From the NCBI GenBank assembly GCA_903876665.1, contig CAIRAY010000143.1, forward strand, positions 43,822-107,821: a stretch of DNA of 64,000 nt, read 5' to 3'. The notes beneath the pieces were generated by a model that was not told where the DNA came from, did not search any database, and saw only the letters and a program-made list of their open reading frames with translations. Source of the stretch: an uncultured Fibrobacterota bacterium. Lineage in GTDB: Bacteria > Fibrobacterota > Fibrobacteria > Fibrobacterales > Fibrobacteraceae. Positions 1-8,445 of the stretch are shown here, piece by piece. Position numbers and translations under genes: made by a program. Each line of letters opens with the position of its first letter. Within the stretch, counting starts at the first letter, position 1.

Positions 1-208
1 CCTGGTTCTTATACATGTTGGCAATGTTGATGACGAAGCGGAGATTGGCGCGCACTAGGCGATCCATTGCGCCCCGATGTCCTTCCGATGCCTTGCGAAG
101 CAATGCCCGTTCTTCTGCAAGTCCCAGAAGAGGGTAGCGCGCTACTTCGCTCAGGTACTGGAAGTAGATTGCGCGTTCATTCCATTCTTGGCTAGCCTTT
201 GCAATCAT
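1..208 (-). CDS. Sigma-70 family RNA polymerase sigma factor, N-terminal part (cut by window edge)
   Basis: The first 69 codons of a gene running out of the window are visible. The peptide has a short N-terminus, then a region 1.2-like segment (YLSEVARYPLLGLAEERAL, about residues 18-36), then a region 2.1-like segment (LVRANLRFVINIANMYKNQ, about residues 50-68). These segments contact promoter discriminator DNA and the core polymerase in the RpoD/RpoS family. There is no room for region 1.1, so this is more likely an alternative or compact group 1-2 factor than a large RpoD, but most of the gene is unseen. The ATG at 208 follows a GAGG ribosome binding site at 8 nt. The family call is firm; the subtype is open. 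Confidence 0.85.
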   Translation of the reverse strand, partial: MIAKASQEWNERAIYFQYLSEVARYPLLGLAEERALLRKASEGHRGAMDRLVRANLRFVINIANMYKNQ

Positions 209-465
209 TTGAAAACCTCGTGTTTGTTGTTGCTTTTAAGATAACCCACTTTTAGGGGTCGAATGTCACGGCTTAGTGACCGCTCCGCAAAAACGAGTGA
301 CGAATCGTGTGAAAAACATGTCGAAGAGAACGCTGTTTTGTGTCAGGAATTGTCACCAATTTGTACACAGCCCCGCGAATTGGGGGATTGGCGTGGTTTA
401 TGAATACCGGCTATTTGCAGTGCCAGGGCTGGATCAGGGGGTCGAAGACCCGTTTCAATAGCGGG

Positions 466-861
466 TTATTCCGGACAAGAGAGGATACAACTTTCCAAGA
501 GTGTGATATGGGTGGGTCCGTTGGTGAAAGTGGCGGACTCCATTTGAGAAATATCAATATTGCCCACAATCGCGGCACAGCTTCCGCCTGTAGTCGACTT
601 GTTTACATACAAAGTATTTGCCGAGCAACTTTGGGCATAGGACAAATCATATTCGCCCGGGATTAAAGCGGTATAGACATGACCCCAGGTAGGAGAAACC
701 ACATGGACATTTCCCCCAACCGTGGAGCTGGAGGAGAGGGTGGTGAGGGAAGAGGAGGATCCAGATTCCGAGCTGGAATTTGAGGCCATGATCGCCCCGC
801 CTTCATTGCAGCCCAAGACCAGAATGAAACTAATGCAGGCAAACTTATTCAAGATTTTCAT
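466..861 (-). CDS. Small serine-rich lipoprotein, hypothetical
   Basis: A 131-residue protein begins MKILNKFACISF, with a hydrophobic stretch ending in a lipobox-like LVLGC (Cys at about residue 18), so it is probably lipidated and membrane-anchored. A low-complexity serine linker (about residues 25-50) precedes a short globular part of about 80 residues with four further cysteines, possibly two disulfides. The ATG at 861 is chosen over an upstream GTG because an AAGGAAA ribosome binding site sits 6-9 nt before it. It lies 20 nt behind leuS on the same strand and may be cotranscribed. Poly-serine linkers recur in the giant secreted proteins of this window. I do not recognise the globular domain. 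Confidence 0.65.
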   Translation of the reverse strand: MKILNKFACISFILVLGCNEGGAIMASNSSSESGSSSSLTTLSSSSTVGGNVHVVSPTWGHVYTALIPGEYDLSYAQSCSANTLYVNKSTTGGSCAAIVGNIDISQMESATFTNGPTHITLLESCILSCPE

Positions 862-881
862 CGGTATTTTCCTTATCACAT

Positions 882-3581
882 TTACCCAGGTTTCACTACG
901 AAATTCACCAGCTTTGCAGGCACCACCACGGCCTTTACAATGCTCATTCCTTTGAGGAACTCTTGCACGCGCTCATTGGCTTTAGCGAGCGCCTCAAGCT
1001 CTGCGGGCGCAGTGTCTTTGGCGACCTGGACCTTGGCCCGGACTTTTCCATTCACCTGGAACACCACTTCGACGGTATTTTCCACTGCCAGGGCCGGATC
1101 GCTGATGGGCCAAGCTACGGCAGTCAGGGAGCTGGTGTATCCAAGCTTCGTCCAAATTTCTTCGGCCAAGTGCGGAGCAAAGGGATGCAGCAACTGGGTG
1201 AAGGTTTCGCACACCTGACGGTTGCGATGAGGAGCCTTCATCAGCTCGTTGCAGAACACCATCATTTGGGAAATGGCGGTATTGAAGCGCATGCCCTCAA
1301 TGTCTTCGCTCACCTTGATGATGCTCTGGTGCATCAAGCGCACCAGCTCCGGGCTCGCGGGATCATTGACGAAAACAGGTTCCACATCCTCGTCACCCAC
1401 GATGGCGCGCCAGGCACGGGCGAGGAAGCGGTACATGCCTTCGAGGCCGGCGGGCTGCCAAGGCTTGGTGGCGTCCAAAGGACCCATGAACATTTCGTAC
1501 AAACGAAGGGAGTCTGCGCCGTATTCCTTGACCACATCATCGGGATTGACGACATTTTTTAGAGACTTTGACATTTTGGCTACGATCTGTTTAAGCTCGT
1601 CACCGCTTTCCTTGTGGTAGTACTTGCCTTCGCGTTCTTCCACTTCATCGCTGGGGACTTTAGCTCCCGCTTTGTCTTCGTAGGCAAAGGCGAGAATCAT
1701 GCCTTGATTGAAGAGCTTCTGGTAGGGCTCGTCCGTGCTGACCAAACCCAAATCAAATAGGACCTTGTGCCAGAAGCGACTGTACAACAAATGCAAAACC
1801 GCGTGTTCCGCGCCCCCCACATACAAATCCACAGGCATCCAGTAGCTTTCCTTAAGCTTGTCGATGAAGCGGATGTCGTTGTTGGGATCGATGTAGCGCA
1901 AGTAGTACCAGCAGCTGCCGGCCCACTGGGGCATGGTGTTGGTTTCGCGCCGACCCTTGCGACCAGTTTTGGGATCGATCACATTCACCCATTCCGTCGC
2001 ATTGGCGAGGGGCGACTCGCCGGATTCACCGGGCAGGAATTTTTCCATCTGGGGCAATTCCAGTGGCAACTGGGCCTCATCGAGCAGGCTGACTTCGCCA
2101 TCTTCCCAATGGATCACTGGGAAGGGTTCACCCCAGTAGCGCTGACGGCTAAAGAGCCAATCGCGAATTTTGTAATTGACCGTGGCTTTGCCCAGGTTGT
2201 GCTTGCCGAGCCATTCGATTACTGTAGCGACGCCATCGGTTTTGCTCATACCATTGATGGTGAGGGCGTTTTCAACGCTTTCACTGCGAATGTAATTGCC
2301 GTCTTCAGTCCAGCAGGCGGTGCCGTCCATGACCTTGGCGCGTAGCTCGTCTTTGCAGGTGGCGTCGGGCTCCATGATACAGATCACGGGCAACTTGAAC
2401 TTGACGGCGAACTCAAAGTCGCGGGTATCGTGCGCGGGCACGGCCATGATGGCGCCCGTGCCATAACCCATGAGCACATAGTCCGCAATCCAAATGGGAA
2501 TTTGTTTGCCATTGACCGGATTGATGGCGTAGCTTCCGCTGAAGACACCGGATTTGTCTTTGGCCAGTTCCGTACGGTCGAGGTCGCTCTTGAGCGTTGC
2601 GGCGCGCTTGTAGGCTGCCACGGCGGCTTCTTGCGCGGGCGTAGTCAGGCTGGGCACCAGCGCATGTTCGGGGGCGACCACCATGTAGGTCGCACCAAAT
2701 AGGGTGTCGGGCCGAGTCGTGTAGACGCGCAATTGATTAGAGGTGGGTTTGCCAGCCACATCGGCAATGGCGAAATCCACTTCGGCGCCAGTGGAGCGCC
2801 CGATCCAGTTGCGCTGCATGTCTTTGATGCCCTCAGACCAGTCCAGGTTGTCGAGGCCCTGGAGCAGGCGATCGGCGAAGTGCGGAATACGCAACAACCA
2901 CTGTTTCAAATTCTTGCGCTCGACCTGGGAGCCACATTTTTCGTGGGAACCATCGTTGAGCACTTCTTCGTTGGAGCAAACGATGCGACATTTGTTACAC
3001 CACCACACCTGGGCGTTGGCGTAGTAGGCGAGGCGCTTTTCGTCCTGGTAGGCGCGGACGGCCTTGGGGCCAAGGGCTGCAATGTCCGCAGGAATGGGAA
3101 GCTCGGCGATGGGGCGACCCTTTTGAATGGAGGCATCGAACCAGGTGTTGAAGAGCTGAATAAAGATCCACTGGGTCCACTTCACGTATTTCGGGTCCGT
3201 GGTATTGATTTCGCGGTCCCAGTCATAGCTCAAGCCCAAGCCCTGAATCTGCTTGCGGAAGTTGTCGCAGTTCTTTTGGGTGGTGACGGAAGGGTGGGTT
3301 CCGGTTTGGATGGCATACTGTTCGGCGGGGAGTCCAAAGGCGTCCCAACCCATGGGGTGCAGCACATTGAAACCCTTGGAGCGCTTATAGCGACAAATGA
3401 TATCTGTGGCCGTGTATCCTTCGGGATGGCCCACATGCAGGCCCGCTCCGCTCGGATAGGGAAACATGTCGAGGCAGTAGAACTTGGGCTTCGAAGTGTC
3501 GTCAGTGGTTTTGAACGTCTTGTTTGCCAGCCAGAATTCTTGCCACTTGGGCTCTATCGCGGACGGGGTATATTTTGCCAT
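882..3581 (-). CDS. leuS: Leucyl-tRNA synthetase
   Basis: A class Ia aminoacyl-tRNA synthetase of 899 residues that charges tRNA-Leu in the cytoplasm. The HIGH motif is at about residues 49-52 (HVGH within [16 protein letters not shown]) and KMSKS is at about 668. The editing (CP1) domain lies between them, with a T-rich [12 protein letters not shown] segment and a [14 protein letters not shown] segment that typically carries the editing aspartate. A zinc-knuckle-like [14 protein letters not shown] occurs near residue 195. The C-terminus has the anticodon-binding and small C-terminal domain. Length fits bacterial LeuRS, perhaps slightly long. The ATG at 3581 has no Shine-Dalgarno sequence; a promoter-like element ends 6 nt upstream, so the mRNA may be leaderless. 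Confidence 0.97.
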   Translation of the reverse strand: MAKYTPSAIEPKWQEFWLANKTFKTTDDTSKPKFYCLDMFPYPSGAGLHVGHPEGYTATDIICRYKRSKGFNVLHPMGWDAFGLPAEQYAIQTGTHPSVTTQKNCDNFRKQIQGLGLSYDWDREINTTDPKYVKWTQWIFIQLFNTWFDASIQKGRPIAELPIPADIAALGPKAVRAYQDEKRLAYYANAQVWWCNKCRIVCSNEEVLNDGSHEKCGSQVERKNLKQWLLRIPHFADRLLQGLDNLDWSEGIKDMQRNWIGRSTGAEVDFAIADVAGKPTSNQLRVYTTRPDTLFGATYMVVAPEHALVPSLTTPAQEAAVAAYKRAATLKSDLDRTELAKDKSGVFSGSYAINPVNGKQIPIWIADYVLMGYGTGAIMAVPAHDTRDFEFAVKFKLPVICIMEPDATCKDELRAKVMDGTACWTEDGNYIRSESVENALTINGMSKTDGVATVIEWLGKHNLGKATVNYKIRDWLFSRQRYWGEPFPVIHWEDGEVSLLDEAQLPLELPQMEKFLPGESGESPLANATEWVNVIDPKTGRKGRRETNTMPQWAGSCWYYLRYIDPNNDIRFIDKLKESYWMPVDLYVGGAEHAVLHLLYSRFWHKVLFDLGLVSTDEPYQKLFNQGMILAFAYEDKAGAKVPSDEVEEREGKYYHKESGDELKQIVAKMSKSLKNVVNPDDVVKEYGADSLRLYEMFMGPLDATKPWQPAGLEGMYRFLARAWRAIVGDEDVEPVFVNDPASPELVRLMHQSIIKVSEDIEGMRFNTAISQMMVFCNELMKAPHRNRQVCETFTQLLHPFAPHLAEEIWTKLGYTSSLTAVAWPISDPALAVENTVEVVFQVNGKVRAKVQVAKDTAPAELEALAKANERVQEFLKGMSIVKAVVVPAKLVNFVVKPG

Positions 3582-3615
3582 GGCGGGAATTTAGCAAATA
3601 CAGCAAAGCCATCAA
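3582..3615 (-). promoter_or_regulatory. Putative leaderless promoter of leuS
   Basis: On the minus strand TTGATG (3615-3610), a 16-nt spacer ending TGC (extended -10 style), and TAAATT (3593-3588) are followed by only 6 nt before the leuS ATG. Initiation at the usual distance would place +1 at or next to the A of the start codon. The 15-bp core at 3587-3601 is repeated exactly before the gene starting at 33906. Confidence 0.5.
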
Positions 3616-3667
3616 TTACGCACGCACTATGATCCCTTGGAAACGCATACGGGATGTTTTTTTAAGT

Positions 3668-3735
3668 GCCCGGCACGGGCATCACAGAACTCTGCTAGAT
3701 GCACGGTGATGCCCGTGCCGGGCATGACAATCCAT
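3668..3735. repeat. Dispersed palindromic repeat, copy 1
   Basis: Two perfect 18-bp inverted arms (3668-3685 and 3706-3723, GCCCGGCACGGGCATCAC and its complement) flank a 20-nt loop, followed by ATGACAATCC. A second copy at 58010-58075 keeps the arms (two mismatches) and 18 of 20 loop bases. A right-half copy of 26 identical bases is at 21839-21864. The GC-rich palindrome between genes resembles a REP-type element. Confidence 0.75.
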
Positions 3736-4319
3736 AAACACTTTGCAGGTCGCAATACCCGTGACGGTGTTAGTAAGTGCTTGTCACCCTCGCCATTGTC
3801 GTACCGTGGTTTACCACGCATCCTAAGAGCCTGCCACCCGCAAGGGCAGCCATCAAACGAAGGAGTATCGTTGTAAGTTGTAAGTCATCACTCGCAATTC
3901 CGTCACCCCAACTTGGCTGGGGTCTAGGGTCAATGCCGTTCGGAAACTATATGGAATATGGCGATTGAGATCCTTACACAGGTCATTGCCTACGCACTTA
4001 CGGTATGTCACCCCCGCGCAAGTCCCATAGTCACCCTCGCGCAGACGAGGGTCCAGGTTGCTTTTCTGCCCAAGACCCCCGCCGGAGTTTATCCCCTTGG
4101 GGGCCAGGGTGACACAGAAAAAAATCCAGCTAAACTCTATTGCAATCCCATATAAACCGGGGTTTCCGAACGGCATTGGGCCTAGGGTCGCCCGTAACGG
4201 TTGTGGGGCATTACTGTAGCGATTTTATCGTAGATGCCAAAAGATTCAATGCGCTTGCCTGGACTACGCCACCCAATCTTCACCCTTGCATCTCCCCAAG
4301 TTACTCCTACCTTTGGGCC
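3736..4319. other. Intergenic repeat-rich region between leuS and the phosphoesterase
   Basis: No convincing gene is seen; long open frames here have no ribosome binding sites and translate as repeat-like sequence. A small perfect hairpin with arms CGTGGT/ACCACG lies near 3803-3816. Inverted arms at 3931-3947 and 4162-4178 bracket GC-rich tracts such as the one around 4034-4060, whose composition is typical of REP-like intergenic DNA. The region sits between two divergent genes. Confidence 0.5.
3931..4178. repeat. Long-range inverted repeat, 17-bp perfect arms
   Basis: CAATGCCGTTCGGAAAC at 3931-3947 is the exact reverse complement of 4162-4178. Both flanks show weaker continuation (CTAGGGT-like sequence outside, a CCATATA-like motif inside), giving a unit of roughly 250-300 bp. 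No transposase lies between the arms. It could be a non-autonomous mobile element (MITE-like) or two inverted copies of a short dispersed repeat. Confidence 0.55.
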
Positions 4320-5510
4320 ATGATTCCTTCGTTCCTTTCCCATGCCCTTTTTCTTGTCGTTGTCCTCGTGGCCTTCCGCTATGCGTGGCTTCGCATTCGA
4401 GTTGTGGTTCCCAAGCGCCTGCGTTGGTTTGGAGGCACGGCCTTTATCGGAATCATTTTCCTGGCCTTCGCCTACCGCCTGCTTCCCGAAATCACCGGGC
4501 CACAAGCTCAGGCGATGCTCGGCATGGGCGCTTTCTGGATGGTATTTATCGGCAATTGGCTCGTGGCATGCCTTTTCATGGATCTTCTCTTTGTGATTCT
4601 CTGGATCAAGGCCCGGGTATGGGGATTTGGACTGCGCTCCCGCGAAATTGTTTTCCGCCTTAAGCTGGCTAGGGATCATTGGATTCCCCAGGCACTGATC
4701 CTTACGGTTCTGGTCACTATCGGGTTTTGCGTTTATGGCTGGAACAAACAGCTGAACTTCATCGTCCACTACGAGACTCTAGAAATCAAAAAGCCCGCTG
4801 CCGAAGCCATTCGTATCGCCGTAATTTCCGATGCACATTTTGATCCCTTGTTCCGAGCGGAAAAATGGGACCGGCTCATCGACTCCTTAGACCGCATTCA
4901 GCCCGATTTGATCGTCCTATTGGGCGACATGAGCGATCTTTCCATCCATGACCTTGAAGCTGCCGGATTCGCCGACGGAATCCAAAAGTTGCACGCCCCT
5001 TTGGGAGTATTTGGCATTACCGGAAATCACGAAGCCTACATGATGCGCCGCGACCCCGAATTACTCCATTGGATGCAACTCCAGGGCATGGAACTTCTCG
5101 ATGAATCCTCCGTCTGCATGATGGGCCTCTGCCTGACTGGGCGGGCGGACCCCCAAATGGCAAAGCAGAACAACGAAGCCCGCAAACCCCTTGCAAAAAT
5201 TCAACCTGACTCTATCTGGATATCCCGGCAAGCCTGGATTGTATTGGACCACCAGCCCAAGGGGCTCGAGCCATCTGATCTTCCTGCCTCGGCCCCGCGC
5301 CCCGATCTAGGACTCTCGGGTCACACCCATGGTGGGCAATTCTTTCCCTGGACTATCGTAATTAACTGGGTTTGGCCACTCGCAAATGGCAGGGGAACTT
5401 TGACGGGCGTACCTTGGATCACCTCTTCGGGCTTTGGACAATGGGGGCCAGCTCTCCGCGTTGGCTCCTCCACGGAATTGCTCATCATCGATCTTGTACC
5501 AAAAAAATGA
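4320..5510 (+). CDS. Membrane-anchored calcineurin-like metallophosphoesterase
   Basis: A 396-residue protein has about four hydrophobic segments (roughly 5-20, 38-54, 70-97 and 125-143), then a metallophosphoesterase domain. The dimetal motifs are in order: SDAHFD (170-175), LGDMSD (201-206), GNHEAY (235-240) and a C-terminal SGHTHGGQFFPW. This layout matches YkuE/YaeI-type phosphoesterases, some of which act on lipid or nucleotide-lipid substrates at the membrane; the substrate here cannot be told. The ATG at 4320 is preferred because the domain is preceded directly by membrane segments and the upstream in-frame sequence reads through repeat DNA; no good ribosome binding site is seen. Its 3' end overlaps a terminator for the opposite strand. 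Confidence 0.85.
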   Translation: MIPSFLSHALFLVVVLVAFRYAWLRIRVVVPKRLRWFGGTAFIGIIFLAFAYRLLPEITGPQAQAMLGMGAFWMVFIGNWLVACLFMDLLFVILWIKARVWGFGLRSREIVFRLKLARDHWIPQALILTVLVTIGFCVYGWNKQLNFIVHYETLEIKKPAAEAIRIAVISDAHFDPLFRAEKWDRLIDSLDRIQPDLIVLLGDMSDLSIHDLEAAGFADGIQKLHAPLGVFGITGNHEAYMMRRDPELLHWMQLQGMELLDESSVCMMGLCLTGRADPQMAKQNNEARKPLAKIQPDSIWISRQAWIVLDHQPKGLEPSDLPASAPRPDLGLSGHTHGGQFFPWTIVINWVWPLANGRGTLTGVPWITSSGFGQWGPALRVGSSTELLIIDLVPKK

Positions 5511-5534
5511 GTCCGAAACATTCGCTTCGGACTC
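5501..5534 (-). terminator. Rho-independent terminator of the small membrane peptide gene
   Basis: Read on the minus strand, a 9-bp perfect stem (5534-5526 with 5517-5509, GAGTCCGAA/TTCGGACTC) with an 8-nt loop is followed by A and seven T residues (5507-5501). It lies 20 nt behind the 38-residue reading frame and overlaps the last codons of the convergent phosphoesterase gene. Confidence 0.8.
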
Positions 5535-5553
5535 ATACCAACGCTGGGTTGCA

Positions 5554-5670
5554 TTAGCGGAAATGTTGTCTGTGATGCACCTGGGGATGGGACTCCATCG
5601 GTGCCTTGAGAAACACGATAATAGCCGCACTGACTGCCAAGCTTGAAATGATTGTGGCGAGTGTCATCAT
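5554..5670 (-). CDS. Predicted 38-residue single-pass membrane peptide
   Basis: The frame begins ATG ATG (5670 or 5667) behind an AAAGGGAG ribosome binding site with good spacing. It encodes a hydrophobic helix of about 20 residues (MTLATIISSLAVSAAIIVF) followed by a short His-rich, basic tail (HPQVHHRQHFR). A strong intrinsic terminator follows and a plausible promoter (TGGACA, 17 nt, TATTTA) lies about 40 nt upstream, so it looks like an independent transcription unit. The layout resembles small regulatory membrane peptides or type I toxin-like peptides, but no antisense RNA was identified. Function unknown. Confidence 0.5.
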   Translation of the reverse strand: MMTLATIISSLAVSAAIIVFLKAPMESHPQVHHRQHFR

Positions 5671-5973
5671 ACTGTTACTCCCTTTGAGTTGTTGTTTGTT
5701 CTGCCTTTATAAATAACATGATTTCACTCCATTGTCCATAGTTCATTTTGATGATCGCAGTGATTTTCCCGATGAATGAATGTTTCGGAAAAAAAATCGC
5801 CCTGCATGACATTGTGATGACAGAACAATTACGGAATCATTGCCAAGTGGCCGTCGCTCAGTCGCGTCGCCCAAGAATCTGCATGACTGCAGGCGAACGG
5901 AGCGCTGGCGATGAAAATGTTTCCACAAGTACCGCACTGGGGTACGCCCTCGTTTCCCCAAGGACACCGATTA
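5671..5973. other. Intergenic region upstream of the small peptide and downstream of the HAD gene
   Basis: The part near 5690-5745 is AT-rich and probably carries the minus-strand promoter of the small peptide. The rest, to 5973, contains no frame with a ribosome binding site, no RNA gene I can recognise and no clear terminator for the HAD gene. Confidence 0.4.
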
Positions 5974-6939
5974 TCAAGAATCCAAATGACGTGGTGGCGC
6001 AGAGACGCTACGACGGATTAAATCGCGCTTGGCGACTACAATCTGGTCGGCAATCGTTTGTGTGTGTTCGGTAAGCCACAAATGAGTCTGAGAGCCAGGT
6101 GAATAATCGGCCTCGCCATACATTTGAATGCGCCCATCAGCCCGGAGCTGGTCTACCTGACGCATGGCTTTGCGATCTCCGCGGGGGTAGATTGCATAAG
6201 TGTTTCCGCCACCCTGGTTGAGAATGCTGAAGGCAGGAACATCGCTGGGACCATCGGCAATGTAGATCATGTTTTTGAAGGGAACCCGGCGGTCTTCAGC
6301 GAGCATTTTTGAATTCACATTGATTTCGGGATGCTTGTTGCTCCCTTTGTTTACTTCAAACAGATAACGTGTTTTAGATGTATTGTCAAGGGCTGTTGCC
6401 ACCTGGGAAAGCACCCCGGCCCCAACCTTTTGTTCTCCAGAAAGATAGCCGGGAAGGGCTGGTACCTCAATGAATTCTGCACCCCAGATCCCATCGGGTT
6501 CGGCAAATGGCGCTACCGCGCTACCTCGAATGGTGGCTGCAAAACCGGTGCTCACAATGTAATGCTCCACCTTGATTCCGAAACTCGAATAATCAGGATT
6601 ATTCTCGATAGACTCTTTGATGGTCTTAAAGAATTCTGGCAAGCCCGGGTAGAATTGCAAGTCCTTTCCCATTTCCTGCAAAATGGCGTTGTTGAGACCA
6701 AGAAAGGGACCGGACTGGGCCCAGGTAATGATGTGATTCAAATAAATCGTGTCACGGTTTACATGAATCCCTTGCTTGCGGTAGTAGGCATCCAAGCCGT
6801 CTACCTCTTTCCAGAACAAAGCGGGATCCGCCTGGTATTTACGAAACAGCGGGGCCTGCATGTAGTCCGTAATCAGGGTCTTGTCGAAATCCCAAACCAG
6901 CGCAATGATATTTTGCTCAAACGCGTGCGTGCTTGCCAT
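5974..6939 (-). CDS. HAD-superfamily hydrolase (phosphatase-like)
   Basis: A 321-residue cytoplasmic protein with the HAD nucleophile motif DFDKT at residues 17-21 and a C-terminal motif IV, YIADGPSDVPAF, supplying the metal-binding aspartates. A long cap insert lies between them (YKQADP- to NPDYSSFGIK-like region), then a motif II-like VSTGFAATIRGS segment. The fold predicts Mg-dependent phosphoryl transfer from a small molecule; the substrate is unknown. It starts 8 nt behind the stop of the M23 peptidase gene, with an AGGAACC ribosome binding site, and is the last gene of a three-gene operon (coiled-coil protein, peptidase, phosphatase). It is longer than typical single-domain HAD phosphatases. 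Confidence 0.8.
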   Translation of the reverse strand: MASTHAFEQNIIALVWDFDKTLITDYMQAPLFRKYQADPALFWKEVDGLDAYYRKQGIHVNRDTIYLNHIITWAQSGPFLGLNNAILQEMGKDLQFYPGLPEFFKTIKESIENNPDYSSFGIKVEHYIVSTGFAATIRGSAVAPFAEPDGIWGAEFIEVPALPGYLSGEQKVGAGVLSQVATALDNTSKTRYLFEVNKGSNKHPEINVNSKMLAEDRRVPFKNMIYIADGPSDVPAFSILNQGGGNTYAIYPRGDRKAMRQVDQLRADGRIQMYGEADYSPGSQTHLWLTEHTQTIADQIVVAKRDLIRRSVSAPPRHLDS

Positions 6940-6947
6940 GAAGGTTC

Positions 6948-7811
6948 CTAGGGTGCGATGTAATAATCTTCGGGATTGACGGGCTGGCCCATGATGTGCA
7001 ATTCATAGTGCAAATGGGGCCCGGCGGAGCGCCCGGATTTTCCCACCAAGGCAATTGGCTGACCCCGAGACACCGATTGTCCAGGACCCACCAGCGCCAT
7101 GTTCAAATGGGCGTAAAAAGTTTCGGTACGTTCATTATGGACAATCGTCATACATAGACCGAATCCCTTGTCATTGACGATGGAGGCCACCATGCCTCCA
7201 CCCGGGGCAATTACGGTGTCTCCCTCAAAAGACGCGTAATCCACTCCCCGATGGGGTAAATCAGAGCCCGTATGGGGATCGTATGCCAAAGCAAACCGGC
7301 CGGTCACCATGGCATGGCGTTTCATGGGATGAATGAGGGGAAGACTCTTGGCATAGCTTGCATTGGACTTCAGAGAATCCAAAAAGCGCTTGATGCTTGC
7401 ATGACCGAACCGAATGCGTTGCATATTGCGAGCAGGTCCGATGGCTCCAAAGGAATTTTCCACCGTGGGCTCGGGGTCCAGCAGCACCTTGGGTTCGGTA
7501 AGGGGAATGCCTGCAGATTTGGTCACCTCTTCGCGGATTTTGCGGCTTTCCTCAATTTCGGCCTTGGCCCGTTCGGACTGATCCTGCAATTGATTGAGGG
7601 TTTTCAGCAAGTCCTTGTTTTGGGAATACATGCGAAACAGGCTCACATCCGTCCATTTTTTTACAATGGAAAAAGGGTCAATGACCAAAAACCCGAGTAC
7701 CGCAAAAAAAACGGCAAAACCTACGGCGGCAATTTGCCAAAGGGAATAGGCATGGTACCGGGGCGGGGAGGTGGTCTCGGGAAAGACCTGGACTTCAACT
7801 TTACGGGCCAT
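6948..7811 (-). CDS. M23 family peptidase (LytM-like), membrane-anchored
   Basis: A 287-residue protein has one membrane helix (about 24-44), a coiled-coil stalk (about 60-98), a linker, and a C-terminal lysostaphin-type zinc peptidase domain. The zinc ligands are visible as H187 and D191 in LPHRGVDYAS and the HLH pair (266-268) in GPHLHYEL. It should act in the periplasm on peptidoglycan cross-links; proteins of this layout take part in cell shape and division. It sits 8 nt behind the coiled-coil gene and 8 nt before the HAD gene. M23 genes with small coiled-coil or bactofilin partners are common in shape operons, but no bactofilin is seen here. Confidence 0.9.
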   Translation of the reverse strand: MARKVEVQVFPETTSPPRYHAYSLWQIAAVGFAVFFAVLGFLVIDPFSIVKKWTDVSLFRMYSQNKDLLKTLNQLQDQSERAKAEIEESRKIREEVTKSAGIPLTEPKVLLDPEPTVENSFGAIGPARNMQRIRFGHASIKRFLDSLKSNASYAKSLPLIHPMKRHAMVTGRFALAYDPHTGSDLPHRGVDYASFEGDTVIAPGGGMVASIVNDKGFGLCMTIVHNERTETFYAHLNMALVGPGQSVSRGQPIALVGKSGRSAGPHLHYELHIMGQPVNPEDYYIAP

Positions 7812-7819
7812 CTAGCCGG

Positions 7820-8140
7820 TCAGCAAGGCTTCTTGCAGCTTTCCGATTGCAGGGCTTTCAGCTTTTCCTTGAGATCCTGGATTCGGGCGAGGTTCTCGGA
7901 AATGGCGCCGACCAGCTCAATGTTTGCAGGTTCGGTGGTCAAGGCTTCTGGTTTTCCGGACTGGACGGCCTGGAACGCCGCTTCGCCTAAACGGCAATAC
8001 TTGGCGTCGAGACGGTGCTCTTCGGCGATAATATCGACCTTTACCCGGCCAATTCGGGCGGCTTCTTCGAGCTTGGCGGCTGTGCAAGAGGCACCTTCAA
8101 TCACGGAACGCTTGATTTTCGACAACAGATTATCAGGCAT
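7820..8140 (-). CDS. Small coiled-coil protein, hypothetical
   Basis: A 106-residue charged protein begins MPDNLLSKIKRSVIEGA. It is predicted to be almost wholly helical with a C-terminal coiled coil (ISENLARIQDLKEKLKALQ) and CK/PC at the end. It has no signal peptide or membrane helix. A GAGGATAC ribosome binding site precedes the ATG at 8140. It heads the operon with the M23 peptidase 8 nt downstream, so a role near cell-envelope remodelling is plausible, but the family is not recognised. Confidence 0.7.
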   Translation of the reverse strand: MPDNLLSKIKRSVIEGASCTAAKLEEAARIGRVKVDIIAEEHRLDAKYCRLGEAAFQAVQSGKPEALTTEPANIELVGAISENLARIQDLKEKLKALQSESCKKPC

Positions 8141-8207
8141 GGCAGTATCCTCATTCTTTAATGGACCAGCGTTTAGAATAGTAAAATTCGAGTCAAAGAG
8201 CCATACA

Positions 8208-8237
8208 TTGGCATTTTTAACCCTCCTCTCGTATATA
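8208..8237 (+). promoter_or_regulatory. Putative promoter of the small membrane protein-dnaN unit
   Basis: TTGGCA (8208-8213) and TATATA (8232-8237) are separated by 18 nt, about 35 nt before the ATG at 8272. A TTGACT box reading the other way (8196-8191) probably serves the divergent coiled-coil gene. Confidence 0.5.
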
Positions 8238-8271
8238 TTCTATTATTTTTTACCACAAGTTGGAGAAAATT

Positions 8272-8430
8272 ATGAGCCGTAAAGATCGACGCTATCAAAA
8301 AAAAGCCGCCAAAGAGTTCAATACACGCAAGCCAGTCAAGGCCGACAAGCGTGTTCTGATCGGTTTGGGGATTGCCGCGACATTGATCGTGGTGATTTCC
8401 TATTACCTCCGCTATAGTGGTGCCATCTAA
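8272..8430 (+). CDS. 52-residue single-pass membrane protein, hypothetical
   Basis: The frame MSRKDRRYQKKAAKEFN onward has a highly basic N-terminal half (about 27 residues), one membrane helix (VLIGLGIAATLIVVISYYL) and a short tail. The GGAG ribosome binding site 6-7 nt before the ATG and a promoter upstream support translation. The stop is 15 nt before dnaN, so the two are probably one transcript. Orientation rules predict the basic end in the cytoplasm. No family recognised. Confidence 0.7.
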   Translation: MSRKDRRYQKKAAKEFNTRKPVKADKRVLIGLGIAATLIVVISYYLRYSGAI

Positions 8431-8445
8431 TCCAAGGACTGTCCC

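Noticed and set aside
2733..3632. 299-residue plus-strand frame opposite leuS
   Set aside because: Antisense shadow of leuS, driven by codon bias; all domain evidence is on the minus strand.
3853..4176. 107-residue minus-strand frame in the leuS-phosphoesterase gap
   Set aside because: It reads through the inverted repeat arms and contains repeat-like peptide (DPRLREGDYG style); a ribosome binding site is absent.
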